Positions 19,283 through 28,282 of a stretch of DNA of 64,000 bases are shown piece after piece. A program made the translations under genes and the position numbers. Numbering within the stretch: position 1 is the stretch's first letter; each line of letters starts with the position of its first letter. The notes beneath the pieces are model-generated. The model saw only the letters and a program-made list of their open reading frames with translations, did not search any database and was not told where the DNA came from. The DNA comes from Aquipseudomonas guryensis. Its GTDB lineage: Bacteria; Pseudomonadota; Gammaproteobacteria; Pseudomonadales; Pseudomonadaceae. Location: NCBI RefSeq assembly GCF_014164785.1, contig NZ_JACJFN010000003.1:496001-560000 (forward strand). The letters are read 5' to 3'.

Positions 19283-19364
19283 AGGGTCTGTTGCCGCTTC
19301 GTTCGCGAACCGCGTTGCTGCGCAACCCGCAGGGACGGCCGTGAACGAAACGGCAACAGACCCT
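19283..19364. repeat. 82-bp element bounded by 22-bp inverted repeats
   Basis: The arms at 19283-19304 and 19343-19364 are complementary at 21 of 22 positions, with a GC-rich 38-bp middle that also contains a small hairpin. It could be a strong terminator for the lipoprotein gene or a small palindromic mobile repeat. No clear target-site duplication is visible. Confidence 0.7.
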
Positions 19365-19417
19365 AGGGCCTTGCCAGTAGGTGTAAGCTTCTGACTGACC
19401 AGTCACAGGAGCACGGC

Positions 19418-20794
19418 ATGGCCCTCAGCGTATTCGACCTGTTCAAGATCGGCATTGGCCCCTCCAGCTCACACACGGTTGGGCCCATGCGCGCCGCCGC
19501 GCGTTTCGTCGAAGGGCTCAAGCGCGAACAACTGCTGAGCGCCACGGTTACCCTCAAAGTCGAGCTGTATGGCTCGCTCGGCGCCACCGGCAAGGGCCAT
19601 GGCAGCGACAAGGCGGTGCTGCTCGGCCTGGAAGGCGAGCAACCCGACACAATCGACACCACCTCCATCGAACCGCGTCTGGCGGCGATCCGCACCAGCG
19701 GCGAGCTGAACCTGGGCGGCGAACGGCACATTCGTTTCGTCGAGAAGGAACACCTGGCGCTGATCCGCAAGCCACTGGCCTTCCATCCCAATGGCATGAT
19801 CTTCCGCGCCTTCGATGCCGCCGGCCTGCAGATCCGCTCGCGCGAGTACTACTCGGTGGGTGGTGGCTTCGTGGTCGACGAAGAGGCCGCCGGCCTCGAT
19901 CGCATCGTCGAAGATCAGACCCCGCTGACCTACCCGTTCAAGAGCGCCAAGCAATTGCTGGCCCTGTGCAGCGAACACCAGCTTTCGATCAGCCAGCTGA
20001 TGCTGGCTAACGAGGCGGCCTGGCGGCCGGAAGCAGAAACCCGCGCCGGACTGCTGAAGATCTGGCAGGTGATGCAGGACTGCGTTAGTGCCGGCTGCCG
20101 CAACGAAGGCATCATGCCCGGCGGACTCAAGGTGCGCCGCCGCGCCGCCGCCCTGCAGCGCCAGCTCAGCGAGCACCCGGAAGCCAGCCTGCGCGACCCG
20201 CTGACCGTGCTGGACTGGGTCAACCTCTACGCTCTGGCGGTCAACGAGGAAAACGCCAGCGGTGGCCGCGTGGTCACCGCACCGACCAACGGCGCGGCCG
20301 GCATCGTGCCGGCGGTGCTGCACTACTACCGACGCTTCGTGCCCGGTGCCAGCGACGACGGCGTGGTGCGTTTCCTGCTCACCGCCGCCGCCATCGGCAT
20401 CCTCTATAAGGAAAACGCCTCGATCTCCGGTGCCGAAGTCGGCTGCCAGGGTGAAGTCGGCGTGGCCTGCTCGATGGCCGCCGGCGCGCTGTGCGAAGTG
20501 CTGGGCGGGACTATCGCCCAGGTGGAGAACGCCGCGGAGATCGGCATGGAGCACAACCTCGGCCTGACCTGCGACCCGGTCGGCGGCCTGGTCCAGGTGC
20601 CGTGCATCGAGCGCAACGCGATGGGCTCGATCAAGGCGATCAATGCCGCGCGCATGGCCCTGCGTGGCGATGGCCAGCACTTCATTTCCCTGGACCGGGT
20701 GATCCGCACCATGCGCGATACCGGGGCGGACATGAAGAGCAAGTACAAGGAGACGGCACGCGGGGGATTGGCGGTGAATATCATCGAGTGCTGA
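19418..20794 (+). CDS. sdaA: L-serine dehydratase, single-chain [4Fe-4S] type
   Basis: This enzyme deaminates L-serine to pyruvate and ammonia. The 458-residue chain carries the domain opening [20 protein letters not shown] and the iron-sulfur domain with cluster ligands C343 (VGCQGEVG), C385 (TCDPVGG) and C396 ([10 protein letters not shown]). It ends in NIIEC, so the last residue is C458. In the characterised Legionella enzyme the C-terminal Cys occupies the free cluster site (tail-in-mouth), and this protein has the same layout and length. It stands alone between a short palindrome and a large inverted repeat. The symbol is given by family; sdaB is equally possible. Confidence 0.94.
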   Translation: MALSVFDLFKIGIGPSSSHTVGPMRAAARFVEGLKREQLLSATVTLKVELYGSLGATGKGHGSDKAVLLGLEGEQPDTIDTTSIEPRLAAIRTSGELNLGGERHIRFVEKEHLALIRKPLAFHPNGMIFRAFDAAGLQIRSREYYSVGGGFVVDEEAAGLDRIVEDQTPLTYPFKSAKQLLALCSEHQLSISQLMLANEAAWRPEAETRAGLLKIWQVMQDCVSAGCRNEGIMPGGLKVRRRAAALQRQLSEHPEASLRDPLTVLDWVNLYALAVNEENASGGRVVTAPTNGAAGIVPAVLHYYRRFVPGASDDGVVRFLLTAAAIGILYKENASISGAEVGCQGEVGVACSMAAGALCEVLGGTIAQVENAAEIGMEHNLGLTCDPVGGLVQVPCIERNAMGSIKAINAARMALRGDGQHFISLDRVIRTMRDTGADMKSKYKETARGGLAVNIIEC

Positions 20795-20860
20795 AGCGCA
20801 GGAGCAAGATCGGCATTGGCTGCAATTGCGCGCCCGGCCAATTAACCAGTCGGCTCAACC

Positions 20861-21496
20861 TTTTGGTTTCGCCCTCCTGGGCGAGTCACTTTCTCTTGCT
20901 CGCACAAGAGAAAGTAACCAAAGAGAAGTGCGCCCCGACATCCGGGTTTCGCTGCGCTCCACTGATTCGCTTCGCTCACCCTTCGGGCCAGCCTGCGGCT
21001 GTTACTGCGCTACGCTCCGTTTCCCTCCCTCCGGTGCTGCTCCGGGGCCGGCTTACAAGGGCCGTCCCTGGCCCTCTAAGCCTCTCGCCGCATCCATGCG
21101 GCTCGCCCCCCCCCTACGCAACACCTACGCTCGGCCTCCTGACGGGGGATCGGACTCCGAGCTGCTTGAAGGTTGTGCAATAACAGACGAAGCAACTGTC
21201 AGGCAGCGCCAAACGCCCCTTTCAGGAGGCCGAACGGAATCATTGCGTAAGGGGTTGAGCGACATGGATGTCGCGAGAGCCGCGATGGGCCAGGGATGGC
21301 CCTTCGCGGCGGGCCCCTGGAGCGATGATGGAGTGAGGGAAACGAAGCGTAGCGCAGTAACAGCCGCAGGCTGGCCCGAAGGGTGAGCGAAGCGAATCAG
21401 TCTGGCGTAGCCAGACCCGGATGCAGGGGCACAGACCTTTTGGTTCCTTTTGGGGCGTTTGCCAAAAGGGACTCGCCCAGGAGGGCGAAACCAAAA
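20861..21496. repeat. Large imperfect inverted repeat, about 280-bp arms
   Basis: The left arm (20861-21142) and right arm (21222-21496) read as inverted, diverged copies. Both begin TTTTGGTTTCGCCCTCCTGG when read inward and share a block around GATTCGCTTCGCTCACCCTT and the motif CGGCCTCCTGA at their inner ends. The 79-bp centre is unrelated. Open frames across it overlap each other and lack ribosome sites, so I reject them as genes. This has the look of a noncoding repeat family of pseudomonads present here as a head-to-head pair. Confidence 0.8.
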
Positions 21497-21577
21497 CCAT
21501 CAAGTCAGCGCGCTAATCAGCTAGGCACAGAACACACCGTAGGGCGGGTGGAACCAGCGTCTCACCCGCCCTACTCC

Positions 21578-22339
21578 TCACTGACGCAACCGATACCCGG
21601 TCTTGAACATCCACCCCACAGTGATGATGCACAGCAGCAGGAAGCCCAACGTCATGCCCAAGCTGACCGCCACGTTGACGTCGGACACCCCGTAGAAGCT
21701 CCAGCGAAACCCGCTGATCAGGTACACCACCGGGTTGAACAGGGTCACCTGCTGCCACAGCGGCGGCAGCATGCTGATCGAGTAGAAGCTGCCACCGAGG
21801 AAAGTCAGCGGCGTGACAATCAGCGCCGGCACCACCTGCAGCTTCTCCCAGCCATCGGCCCACACGCCGATGATGAAACCGAACAGGCTGAAGGTAATCG
21901 CCGTCAGTACCAGGAACAGCGCCATGACGAACGGATGAGCGATCTCGAAATCGACGAACAGGCGCGCCGTGACCAGGATGATCAGGCCGAGGATCACCGA
22001 CTTGGTGGCCGCCGCGCCGACGAAGCCGATAAGTATCTCCAGGTAGGAAATCGGCGCCGAAAGCAGCTCGTAGATGGTCCCCGAATACTTCGGCATGTAG
22101 ATGCCGAACGAGGCATTGGAGATGCTCTCGGTGAGCAGCGCCAGCATGATCAGCCCCGGCACGATGAAGGCACCGTAGCTGACGCCCTGCACCTGGGTCA
22201 TGCTCGAACCGATGGCCGAGCCGAACACCACGAAGTACAGCGACGTGCTGATCACCGGGGTGGCGATACTCTGCAGCAGGGTGCGCCAGGTGCGCGCCAG
22301 TTCGAACAGGTAAATAGCCTTGATGGCGTGGAAATTCAT
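21578..22339 (-). CDS. yadH: ABC-2 type exporter permease (YadH-like)
   Basis: A 253-residue integral membrane protein with six predicted membrane segments and the ABC-2 signature region ([33 protein letters not shown]). It begins with an amphipathic helix and a [18 protein letters not shown] segment typical of this family. Its start overlaps the stop of the ATPase gene (ATGA). Homologues pair with a single ATPase to export drugs or lipids/polysaccharides; the substrate is not evident. The symbol follows the E. coli YadGH pair and is a family-level label. Confidence 0.87.
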   Translation of the reverse strand: MNFHAIKAIYLFELARTWRTLLQSIATPVISTSLYFVVFGSAIGSSMTQVQGVSYGAFIVPGLIMLALLTESISNASFGIYMPKYSGTIYELLSAPISYLEILIGFVGAAATKSVILGLIILVTARLFVDFEIAHPFVMALFLVLTAITFSLFGFIIGVWADGWEKLQVVPALIVTPLTFLGGSFYSISMLPPLWQQVTLFNPVVYLISGFRWSFYGVSDVNVAVSLGMTLGFLLLCIITVGWMFKTGYRLRQ

Positions 22340-23262
22340 ACCGGCGACCTCACCAGGCTGACGAAGATATCTTCCAGCGAACTCTCGCTGGACTGCAGAT
22401 CCTTAAAGTCGATGCCGTGCTGGGCCAGGTCCTTGAGCAGCTCGGCGATGCCGGTGTGCTCGCGCTGGGCGTCGAAGGTGAACACCAGGGCGTGGCCGGC
22501 GTCGGCCAGTTCCAGACCGTAGCTCGCCAGCTCGACAGGGATGCTCGCCAGCGGGTGCTTAAGCTGCAGGGTCAGCTGCTTCTTGCCAAGCTTGTGCATC
22601 AGCACATCCTTGTCCTCCACCAGAATGATCTCGCCCTTGCGGATCACCCCGATGCGGTCGGCCATTTCCTCGGCTTCCTCGATGTAGTGGGTGGTGAGAA
22701 TGATGGTCACCCCGCGCTCGCGCAGCTGGCGCACCATGTTCCACATGTCGCGGCGCAGCTCCACATCGACCCCGGCGGTGGGCTCGTCGAGAAACAGGAT
22801 CGACGGCTCATGGGACAGCGCCTTGGCGATCATCACCCGGCGCTTCATGCCACCCGACAGTTCGAAGATCTTCGCGTCGCGCTTGTCCCACAACGACAGG
22901 TCGCGCAGCAATTGTTCCAGATAGGCCGGGTTGGGCTTCTTGCCGAACAGACCGCGGCTGAATTTGACCGTGGCCCAGACGGTTTCAAACACGTCGTTGA
23001 CCAGTTCCTGTGGTACCAGGCCGATCTGCGAGCGGGCCGCGCGGTAGTCGGCCTTGATGTCGTAGCCGGCCACCCGCACCCGGCCCTCGCCCGGATTGAC
23101 GATGCCGCAGATGATGCTGATCAGGGTGGTCTTGCCGGCGCCATTGGGGCCGAGCAGGGCGAAGATCTCGCCCTTTTCGATCTGCAGATTGATCTGTTTC
23201 AGCGCCGGATGGCCGGACGCGTAGGTCTTGCTCAGGTTCTCGACCGCAATCACCGATTCCAC
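22336..23262 (-). CDS. yadG: ABC exporter ATPase (YadG-like)
   Basis: The 308-residue nucleotide-binding protein starts at GTG 23262 with AAGGAG six bases upstream. It shows Walker [14 protein letters not shown]-loop GLVPQE, signature LSGGMKRR, Walker [13 protein letters not shown] and the switch His in [11 protein letters not shown]-terminal extension of about 80 residues after the ATPase core is typical of ABC-2 exporters of the DrrA/YadG type. It is translationally coupled to the permease. Confidence 0.92.
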   Translation of the reverse strand: MESVIAVENLSKTYASGHPALKQINLQIEKGEIFALLGPNGAGKTTLISIICGIVNPGEGRVRVAGYDIKADYRAARSQIGLVPQELVNDVFETVWATVKFSRGLFGKKPNPAYLEQLLRDLSLWDKRDAKIFELSGGMKRRVMIAKALSHEPSILFLDEPTAGVDVELRRDMWNMVRQLRERGVTIILTTHYIEEAEEMADRIGVIRKGEIILVEDKDVLMHKLGKKQLTLQLKHPLASIPVELASYGLELADAGHALVFTFDAQREHTGIAELLKDLAQHGIDFKDLQSSESSLEDIFVSLVRSPV

Positions 23263-23354
23263 GGCAGCTCCTTAGCCAGGCAGCAAAAGCGCGATTGTAG
23301 AGCAGGAGTCCCCAGTCGCGCTTGGCAAGCTTGTCGGGAGTGCCAGGTTTTGAT

Positions 23355-23453
23355 CGTTCCCACGCTCTGCGTGGGAACGCCGCTACAGACGCTCCGCGTC
23401 TGCGGGACGCGGAGCGTCCCCGGATCAGGCTCCCACGCGGGAGCGTGGGAGCC
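23355..23453. repeat. Cluster of three intergenic palindromes
   Basis: Three consecutive perfect or near-perfect palindromes: GTTCCCACGC/GCGTGGGAAC at 23356-23378, ACGCTCCGCG/CGCGGAGCGT at about 23389-23419, and GGCTCCCACG/CGTGGGAGCC at 23428-23453. This is a well-known style of Pseudomonas intergenic repeat; the hairpins could also terminate the flanking genes. Confidence 0.75.
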
Positions 23454-23481
23454 ATCGGCAAAGCGGTGGATCGGCAAGGGC

Positions 23482-23553
23482 TGGGGAGAGGGTGCTTGGC
23501 CACGCCCTCTCCCCCCGGCCCCTCCCCACAAGTGGGAGAGGGGAGACAAGCAA
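23482..23553. repeat. GGGGAGAGGG-type inverted repeat
   Basis: GGGGAGAGGG...CCCTCTCCCC followed by CCCCTCCCCAC...GTGGGAGAGGGG forms overlapping hairpins. A related copy in opposite arrangement occurs at 31461-31535, so it is a dispersed repeat. Confidence 0.7.
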
Positions 23554-23576
23554 TCCGGGCTATTTGCGCTTCCTTA

Positions 23577-24002
23577 TCAAGGCTCCAGGCCGAACAGCGC
23601 CTGGCCGCTCTCAGGGTCGAACGGCACCGAGAAGTGTTCGTGGGCGATCAGCCAACGCCCGCCCTGCTTGCGATAGCCCTGGCTGACGCGCAACCAGCAG
23701 CCCTGACTTTTGCCCTCGGCGTCGGTACCGCCGCAGTAGGCAAGGAAGTGGCCGAAGCCCAGCTCACCGCTGGTTTCCTGTTGCAGTTCGCGCACCTCGA
23801 AGGTGGTCGGCCCGGCGCACATCTCAAGGCACATCTGCCAGTGCGTCCGGTAGGCGGCGCGGTCCTTGAATTGCAGCTGGAGGATGGCATCGAAGGCCAG
23901 CACATCTTCGCTGTAGTGCTCGATGATGGCGTCCAGGTTCTTCGCCAGGTTGGCCGCCACCCAGGTGTCGATCAGGCCGCGCAGTTCGGTCGTGGTACTC
24001 AT
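23577..24002 (-). CDS. SnoaL/NTF2-like protein
   Basis: A 141-residue protein with AAGGAGAAG before its ATG. It begins with the helix [33 protein letters not shown], then [16 protein letters not shown] and [26 protein letters not shown], the alpha-plus-beta cone pattern of the NTF2-like/ketosteroid-isomerase-like superfamily (DUF4440/SnoaL-like). Such proteins bind or transform small hydrophobic ligands. It is the distal gene of a minus-strand set with a DUF899 protein, a DGPF protein and an ECF sigma factor, which suggests it belongs to that regulon. Confidence 0.83.
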   Translation of the reverse strand: MSTTTELRGLIDTWVAANLAKNLDAIIEHYSEDVLAFDAILQLQFKDRAAYRTHWQMCLEMCAGPTTFEVRELQQETSGELGFGHFLAYCGGTDAEGKSQGCWLRVSQGYRKQGGRWLIAHEHFSVPFDPESGQALFGLEP

Positions 24003-24020
24003 GCTCTTCTCCTTGCGCGC

Positions 24021-24794
24021 TCAGGCGCAGCAGTCGTGGCGGGCAGGCGCGGCGTCCTGGTACTCATCGTGCAGACGGGTCCACATCAGCCCCTTACCCT
24101 CCAGGTCGGGCATGCCATCCCAGCCCTCGCCACGGCCGAACGGCGTGAGGTCGAGGTAGTGGTAGGTGTTCATCAGCATGTCCAGGCCACGGCCATAGGT
24201 GGAGTAACAGTGGAACACCCGCTCGCCGTCGCGCAGGAACACGCTGGCGCCGGGCAGTTCGCCCTTTACGCCATCCAGCTGCCCCAGGCGCTGCAGCTCG
24301 GCCTGATCGCGGTAGTTATACTCGACCGGCGCCTCGGCCGCGTCGATGCTCACGTGGAAGTCGTAGTTGAAGCGGCTGCCGAACGACGAGTACCAGGGCA
24401 GCGTCCAGCCCATGCGCCGCTTGAAGGCCTCCAGCTCGGTCAGTGGCGCGCGCGAGACCAGCACCAAGCGGGTGTCGCGGGCCTGCAGATGAGCCTGATG
24501 GCCGATGTTGTCGACCAGGAAGGAGCAGCCGGGACAGCCCTCGCCTTTGTCGCGGTGGTACATGAAGTGGTAGACGATCAGCTGACGCTGGCCGGCGAAC
24601 AACTCATGCAACGGCACCTCGCCATCCGGGCCGTTGAAGCGGTAGCCCGCCGTGACCTCTACCATAGGCAACTGGCGGCGCGCGGCGTTGAGCGTATCGC
24701 GCTGGTGGGTCAGGGCCTTCTCCTGCTCCAGCAGGGCCAGGCGCGCGGCCAGCCATTGTTCACGGCTGGCGATTTTCGGGTATTCAGGTTTCAT
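24021..24794 (-). CDS. DUF899 thioredoxin-like protein
   Basis: ATG 24794 has AGGAGG upstream; the longer open frame towards 25187 is on a different gene's DNA and is rejected. The 257-residue protein has the DUF899 pattern: HELFAGQRQLIVYHFMYHRDKGEGCPGCSF with a CPGC motif at a thioredoxin-like site, VLVSRAPL, GWTLPWYSSFGSRFNYDF, and HCYSTYGRGLDMLMNTYHYLDLTPFGR. The family is predicted to be disulfide- or peroxide-related. Its start overlaps the end of the 40-aa ORF at 24784-24906, suggesting coupling. Confidence 0.85.
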   Translation of the reverse strand: MKPEYPKIASREQWLAARLALLEQEKALTHQRDTLNAARRQLPMVEVTAGYRFNGPDGEVPLHELFAGQRQLIVYHFMYHRDKGEGCPGCSFLVDNIGHQAHLQARDTRLVLVSRAPLTELEAFKRRMGWTLPWYSSFGSRFNYDFHVSIDAAEAPVEYNYRDQAELQRLGQLDGVKGELPGASVFLRDGERVFHCYSTYGRGLDMLMNTYHYLDLTPFGRGEGWDGMPDLEGKGLMWTRLHDEYQDAAPARHDCCA

Positions 24795-24906
24795 CGTTAT
24801 TCCTCCTGGTGGCCGTATGGCGGCAGCCCAACCACAGGCCGAGGCCACTGGCACCGGCGACACTGGCACCACCCACGACCAGGGCGGCCAGACAGAACGG
24901 GCACAC
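24784..24906 (-). CDS. 40-aa CPFC mini-protein with one membrane segment
   Basis: A GTG-started frame lies exactly between the DGPF gene (its stop is 4 bp upstream) and DUF899, overlapping the latter start by 11 bp. The product begins VCPFCLAALVVGGASVAGAS, so it has a CxxC right at the N-terminus followed by one Gly/Ala-rich hydrophobic helix and a basic tail RRNNDET. Its tight packing and CxxC make it a credible small redox or metal-binding membrane protein of the operon. The evidence is position and composition only. Confidence 0.55.
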   Translation of the reverse strand: MCPFCLAALVVGGASVAGASGLGLWLGCRHTATRRNNDET

Positions 24907-24910
24907 GGCC

Positions 24911-25261
24911 TCAGTCCTCGAGTTGCAGCTGACGTACCGGCCGCACTTCGACGCTGCCGACCCGCGCCGCGGGAATGCCGCCGGCGATCTGCAGCGCCTC
25001 GTTGAGGTCGCGCGCCTCGATCAGGTAGAAGCCAGCCAGCTGCTCCTTGGTTTCGGCGAACGGCCCGTCGGTGATGCTCAGCTTGCCGCCACGCATGCGT
25101 ACCGTGGTGGCGGTGGCGACCGGCTCCAGCGGCTCGGCGGCGAGCATGCGGCCGCTCTGCTGCACGCTCTGGAAGTAGTCGAGGCACTCACCGTCGCGCG
25201 GGCTCTCCGGCAGGCTGTGCAGCAGTTTTTCGTCGCTGTAGATCAGGCACAGGTATTTCAT
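24911..25261 (-). CDS. YCII/DGPF-domain protein
   Basis: A 116-residue protein with AGGGAGAG before ATG. It opens MKYLCLIYSDEKLLHSLP and has the DGPF signature ITDGPFAETKEQLAGFYLIEA, with VRMRGGKLSI preceding it. DGPF proteins are the characteristic neighbours of the ECF sigma group that carries a TPR-like C-terminal extension (often called ECF42), and such a sigma factor is encoded 88 bp upstream. The function of the family is unknown; it may be a target or modulator of the sigma factor. Confidence 0.9.
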   Translation of the reverse strand: MKYLCLIYSDEKLLHSLPESPRDGECLDYFQSVQQSGRMLAAEPLEPVATATTVRMRGGKLSITDGPFAETKEQLAGFYLIEARDLNEALQIAGGIPAARVGSVEVRPVRQLQLED

Positions 25262-25349
25262 TGCAGTCTCTCCCTGGCAGCATGACGGGCTGCCTTACCC
25301 AGTAGTCGGGCGGTGCCTAGGCAAATCGACAAGGCCCGCAAAAAATCTT

Positions 25350-26588
25350 TCAGCCCGTCGGCAACTCGGCCAACCGCCGTTCGAGAAACTGCCGGTCGGC
25401 GCCCTGCTGGCTCAGTTGCAGGGCGCGCTGATAGGCGGCGCGCGCCGCCTCCCACTGCCCCAGTCGCCGGTTCAGATCGGCGCAGGCGGCATGCGCCAGG
25501 TGGTAGTCGGCCAGCTCGCCGCGCGCCAGCAGCGCCTCGATCAGCTGCAATCCGGCCGCCGGGCCATCGCGCATGGCCAGGGCCACCGCGCGGTTGAGTT
25601 CGATCACCGGCGAGGGCGTGGCGCGCAGCAACACGTCGTACAGGCCGACGATCTGCACCCAGTCGGTCGCGTCCATACTCGCCGCCTCGGCGTGCACCGC
25701 GGCGATGGCCGCCTGCAGGCTGTAGGGACCGAAGCGCCGCGACTGCAACGCAGACAGCACTAGCGTCTCGCCTTCGGCGATCAGCACCTTGTCCCACAGG
25801 CTGCGGTCCTGTTCCTCCAGCAAAATCGGCTCGCCGGCCGGCGAAGTGCGCGCACTGCGCCGCGACTCGTGTAGCAGCATCAGCGCCAGCAGGCCCTGCA
25901 CTTCCGCCTCCGGCAGCAACTCCAGCAGCAGGCGGCCGAGACGGATGGCCTCGGCGGACAGGTGCTGGCGGGTCAGCTCGGCACCGGAGCTGGCGAAGTA
26001 GCCCTCGTTGAACACCAGGTAGACCACCTGCAGCACCGCCTGCAGACGCTCGGCCAGCTCGTTGCGCCCCGGCACTTCGTAGGGGATGCGCGCGTCACGG
26101 ATCTTGTTCTTCGCCCGCACGATGCGCTGAGCGATGGTGCTGGGCGTGGCGAGGAAGGCGCGGGCAATTTCCTCGGTGGTGAGGTCGCAGACTTCGCGCA
26201 GGGTCAGCGCCACCTGGGCCTCGAAGGCCAAGGCCGGGTGGCAACAGGTGAACACCAGGCGCAGGCGGTCATCCTCCAGATGCTCGCCATCCCAGGCCTC
26301 ACCCTCGGCGAGCGGTTCGGGGCTGTCCTCCAGGGCCTGGAAGCGCGCCTGGCGGCGCAGCTGATCGATGGCCTTGAAGCGCCCGGCCGAGACCAGCCAG
26401 GCGCGCGGGTTGGCCGGCACGCCCTGGCTGGGCCACTGTTCCAGGGCGGCACGAAAGGCTTCGTGCAGCGCCTCCTCGGCCAGGTCGAAATCGCCGAGCA
26501 GGCGAATCAGGGTCGCCAGTACCCGCCGCGATTCCTCGCGGTACAGGCGCTCAAGGTGCAGTTCCAGCTGCTTGGAATCCAGGTCCAT
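25350..26588 (-). CDS. ECF sigma factor with TPR-like C-terminal extension
   Basis: From ATG 26588 the protein is 412 residues, about twice a standard ECF sigma factor. Sigma2 region: LHLERLYREESRRVLATLIRLLGDFDLAEEALHEAF. Sigma4 region: LTLREVCDLTTEEIARAFLATPSTIAQRIVRAKNKIR. The C-terminal half has helical TPR-type segments (VLIAEGETLVLSALQSRRFGPY, VQIVGLYDVLL, NRAVALAMRDG, ADYHLAHAACADLNRRLGQWEAARAAYQRAL). This matches ECF42-type factors, which lack a classical anti-sigma and are regulated through the extension. It heads the DGPF-DUF899-SnoaL group; the frame upstream of 26588 lacks a ribosome site. Confidence 0.88.
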   Translation of the reverse strand: MDLDSKQLELHLERLYREESRRVLATLIRLLGDFDLAEEALHEAFRAALEQWPSQGVPANPRAWLVSAGRFKAIDQLRRQARFQALEDSPEPLAEGEAWDGEHLEDDRLRLVFTCCHPALAFEAQVALTLREVCDLTTEEIARAFLATPSTIAQRIVRAKNKIRDARIPYEVPGRNELAERLQAVLQVVYLVFNEGYFASSGAELTRQHLSAEAIRLGRLLLELLPEAEVQGLLALMLLHESRRSARTSPAGEPILLEEQDRSLWDKVLIAEGETLVLSALQSRRFGPYSLQAAIAAVHAEAASMDATDWVQIVGLYDVLLRATPSPVIELNRAVALAMRDGPAAGLQLIEALLARGELADYHLAHAACADLNRRLGQWEAARAAYQRALQLSQQGADRQFLERRLAELPTG

Positions 26589-26776
26589 GGTGCGTCTCGT
26601 TCGGCCAGAGGCAGGCAAAGGTAGCCACCAAAGCCTACCTATTGGTCGAACCAGAGGGAACGAAATCGACAAGCGGCACGCTGGCCAATTGCCCACACCC
26701 AGACGCTGTACCGCGATGTGTTGCCGCTGCCCTGGGTACGCATGGCGCCCCCAGGGCGAGCGGGACAGCGCCCAAT

Positions 26777-26810
26777 AAAAACCCTTGGCGCCGCCGGTGG
26801 GCGCCAAGGG
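26777..26810 (-). terminator. Rho-independent terminator of the aminotransferase gene
   Basis: An 11-bp perfect stem CCCTTGGCGCC / GGCGCCAAGGG is followed on the minus strand by TTTTTATT. It lies 28 bp beyond the aminotransferase stop. Confidence 0.88.
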
Positions 26811-26837
26811 TTGCGACCAGCTTGCTTGCAGTTGTTG

Positions 26838-28220
26838 TTACAGGCGACCGAGCTCCTGGGCGGTGCGATCCAGCGCCAGCTTGGTCTTGCTGACCAGCTC
26901 CTCAATGTCGCCGCGCGTGGCCACCAGGGCCGGCGCCATGATCATGCGCCCGCCGGTGGCACGGATGATCAGACCCTCCTCGAAGCCGATGGTGCGGCAA
27001 CGCCAGGTGATGTCGGTCTCGTTGGCGAAGCGCTTGCGGCTGGGTTTGTCCTCGCACAGCTGCAGGGCGGCGACCAGACCGGTGCCCTGGATTTCACCGA
27101 CCAGCGGGTGGCCCTCGAACACCTGGCGCAGGCACTGCTGCAGGTAAGGGCCGCTGTCGTTCTTCACCTGGCTGACCACGCCTTCGTCACGCAACGCCTT
27201 GATGTTGGCGATGGCCACGGCCGCCGCCACCGGGTGACCGGAGTAGGTCAGACCGTGGGCGAACACACCGCCCTGCTCCACCAGTACCTCGGCCATGCGC
27301 TTGCTCAGCACCAGGCCGCCCATGGGGATGTAACCCGAGGTCAGGCCCTTGGCGATGGTCAGGGTGTCCGGCTGGAAGCCGAAGTGCTGGTGGGCGAACC
27401 ATTCGCCGGTACGGCCGAAGCCACCGATCACCTCGTCGGCGCACAGCAGCACGTCGTACTGACGGCAGATGCGCTGAATTTCCGCCCAGTAGCTGGCCGG
27501 CGGGAAGATCATGCCGCCGGCTCCCTGGAAGGGTTCGGCAACGAAGGCGGCAACGTTGTCGGCGCCCAGTTCGAGGATCTTGGCCTCCAGCTCGCGGGCC
27601 GCCTTGAGGCCGAATTCCTCTTCCGTCAGCTCGCCGCCCTGGACGTACCAGTACGGCTCACCGATATGCGCGAAGTCCGGCAGCATGCCGCCCATCTCGT
27701 GCATGAAGCCCATGCCGCCCAGTGCGGTGCTGCCCAGGGTAGAGCCGTGGTAGCCGTTCCAGCGGCCGATCATCACCTTCTTCTGCGGCTTGCCGAGAAT
27801 CTGCCAGTAGCGGCGCACGGTGCGGATCAGCACCTCGTTGGCCTCGGAACCGGAGTTGGTATAGATCGCGTGGCTGTAGTGGCTGGGCAGCAGACTGAAC
27901 AGCAGCTCGGACAGCTCCACCACCGCCGGGTGAGTGGTGTGGAAGAACATGTTGTAGTACGGCAGCCGCTCCAGCTGGCGGGTGGCGGCGGCGGCCAGGT
28001 CCTTGCGGCCGTAGCCGAGGTTGGTGCACCACAGGCCGGACATGCCGTCGAGGTAGCGTTTGCCTTCGTTATCCCACAGGTGCAGGCCCTCGCCGCGCAC
28101 CATCACGCGCGGCCCTTCGGCGTTCAGCGCCTTCTGGTCGACAAAGGCGTGGATGTGGTGGGCCGCATCCAGCGCCTGGTAATCACGGGTGGTGCGGGTG
28201 GGGTTCTGGGGGAGTGTCAT
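26838..28220 (-). CDS. spuC: Class III aminotransferase, putrescine/polyamine type (SpuC-like)
   Basis: A PLP enzyme of 460 residues, the length of putrescine-pyruvate aminotransferase SpuC. Visible features are YTNSGSEANEVLIRTVRRYW, GRWNGYHGSTLGSTALGG, the PLP-contacting ADEVIGGFGRTG with D262, and the Schiff-base lysine K291 in TIAKGLTSGYIPMGG. It is followed on the same strand by an APC permease upstream (28283-29707) and an aldehyde dehydrogenase (29799-31292). Together these give amine uptake, transamination and oxidation of the resulting aminoaldehyde. The exact amine is inferred; beta-alanine or another omega-amine would fit equally. Confidence 0.86.
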   Translation of the reverse strand: MTLPQNPTRTTRDYQALDAAHHIHAFVDQKALNAEGPRVMVRGEGLHLWDNEGKRYLDGMSGLWCTNLGYGRKDLAAAATRQLERLPYYNMFFHTTHPAVVELSELLFSLLPSHYSHAIYTNSGSEANEVLIRTVRRYWQILGKPQKKVMIGRWNGYHGSTLGSTALGGMGFMHEMGGMLPDFAHIGEPYWYVQGGELTEEEFGLKAARELEAKILELGADNVAAFVAEPFQGAGGMIFPPASYWAEIQRICRQYDVLLCADEVIGGFGRTGEWFAHQHFGFQPDTLTIAKGLTSGYIPMGGLVLSKRMAEVLVEQGGVFAHGLTYSGHPVAAAVAIANIKALRDEGVVSQVKNDSGPYLQQCLRQVFEGHPLVGEIQGTGLVAALQLCEDKPSRKRFANETDITWRCRTIGFEEGLIIRATGGRMIMAPALVATRGDIEELVSKTKLALDRTAQELGRL

Positions 28221-28282
28221 GACAGCGGCCTCGCCTGTTTACGTGTTGTTGAATGGCCGGGGTGCAACACCCCGGCAGTAGC

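Noticed and set aside
20826..21386. Open frames up to 230 codons across the large inverted repeat
   Set aside because: They overlap each other in several frames, have no ribosome site and are explained by GC-rich repeat DNA lacking stop codons.
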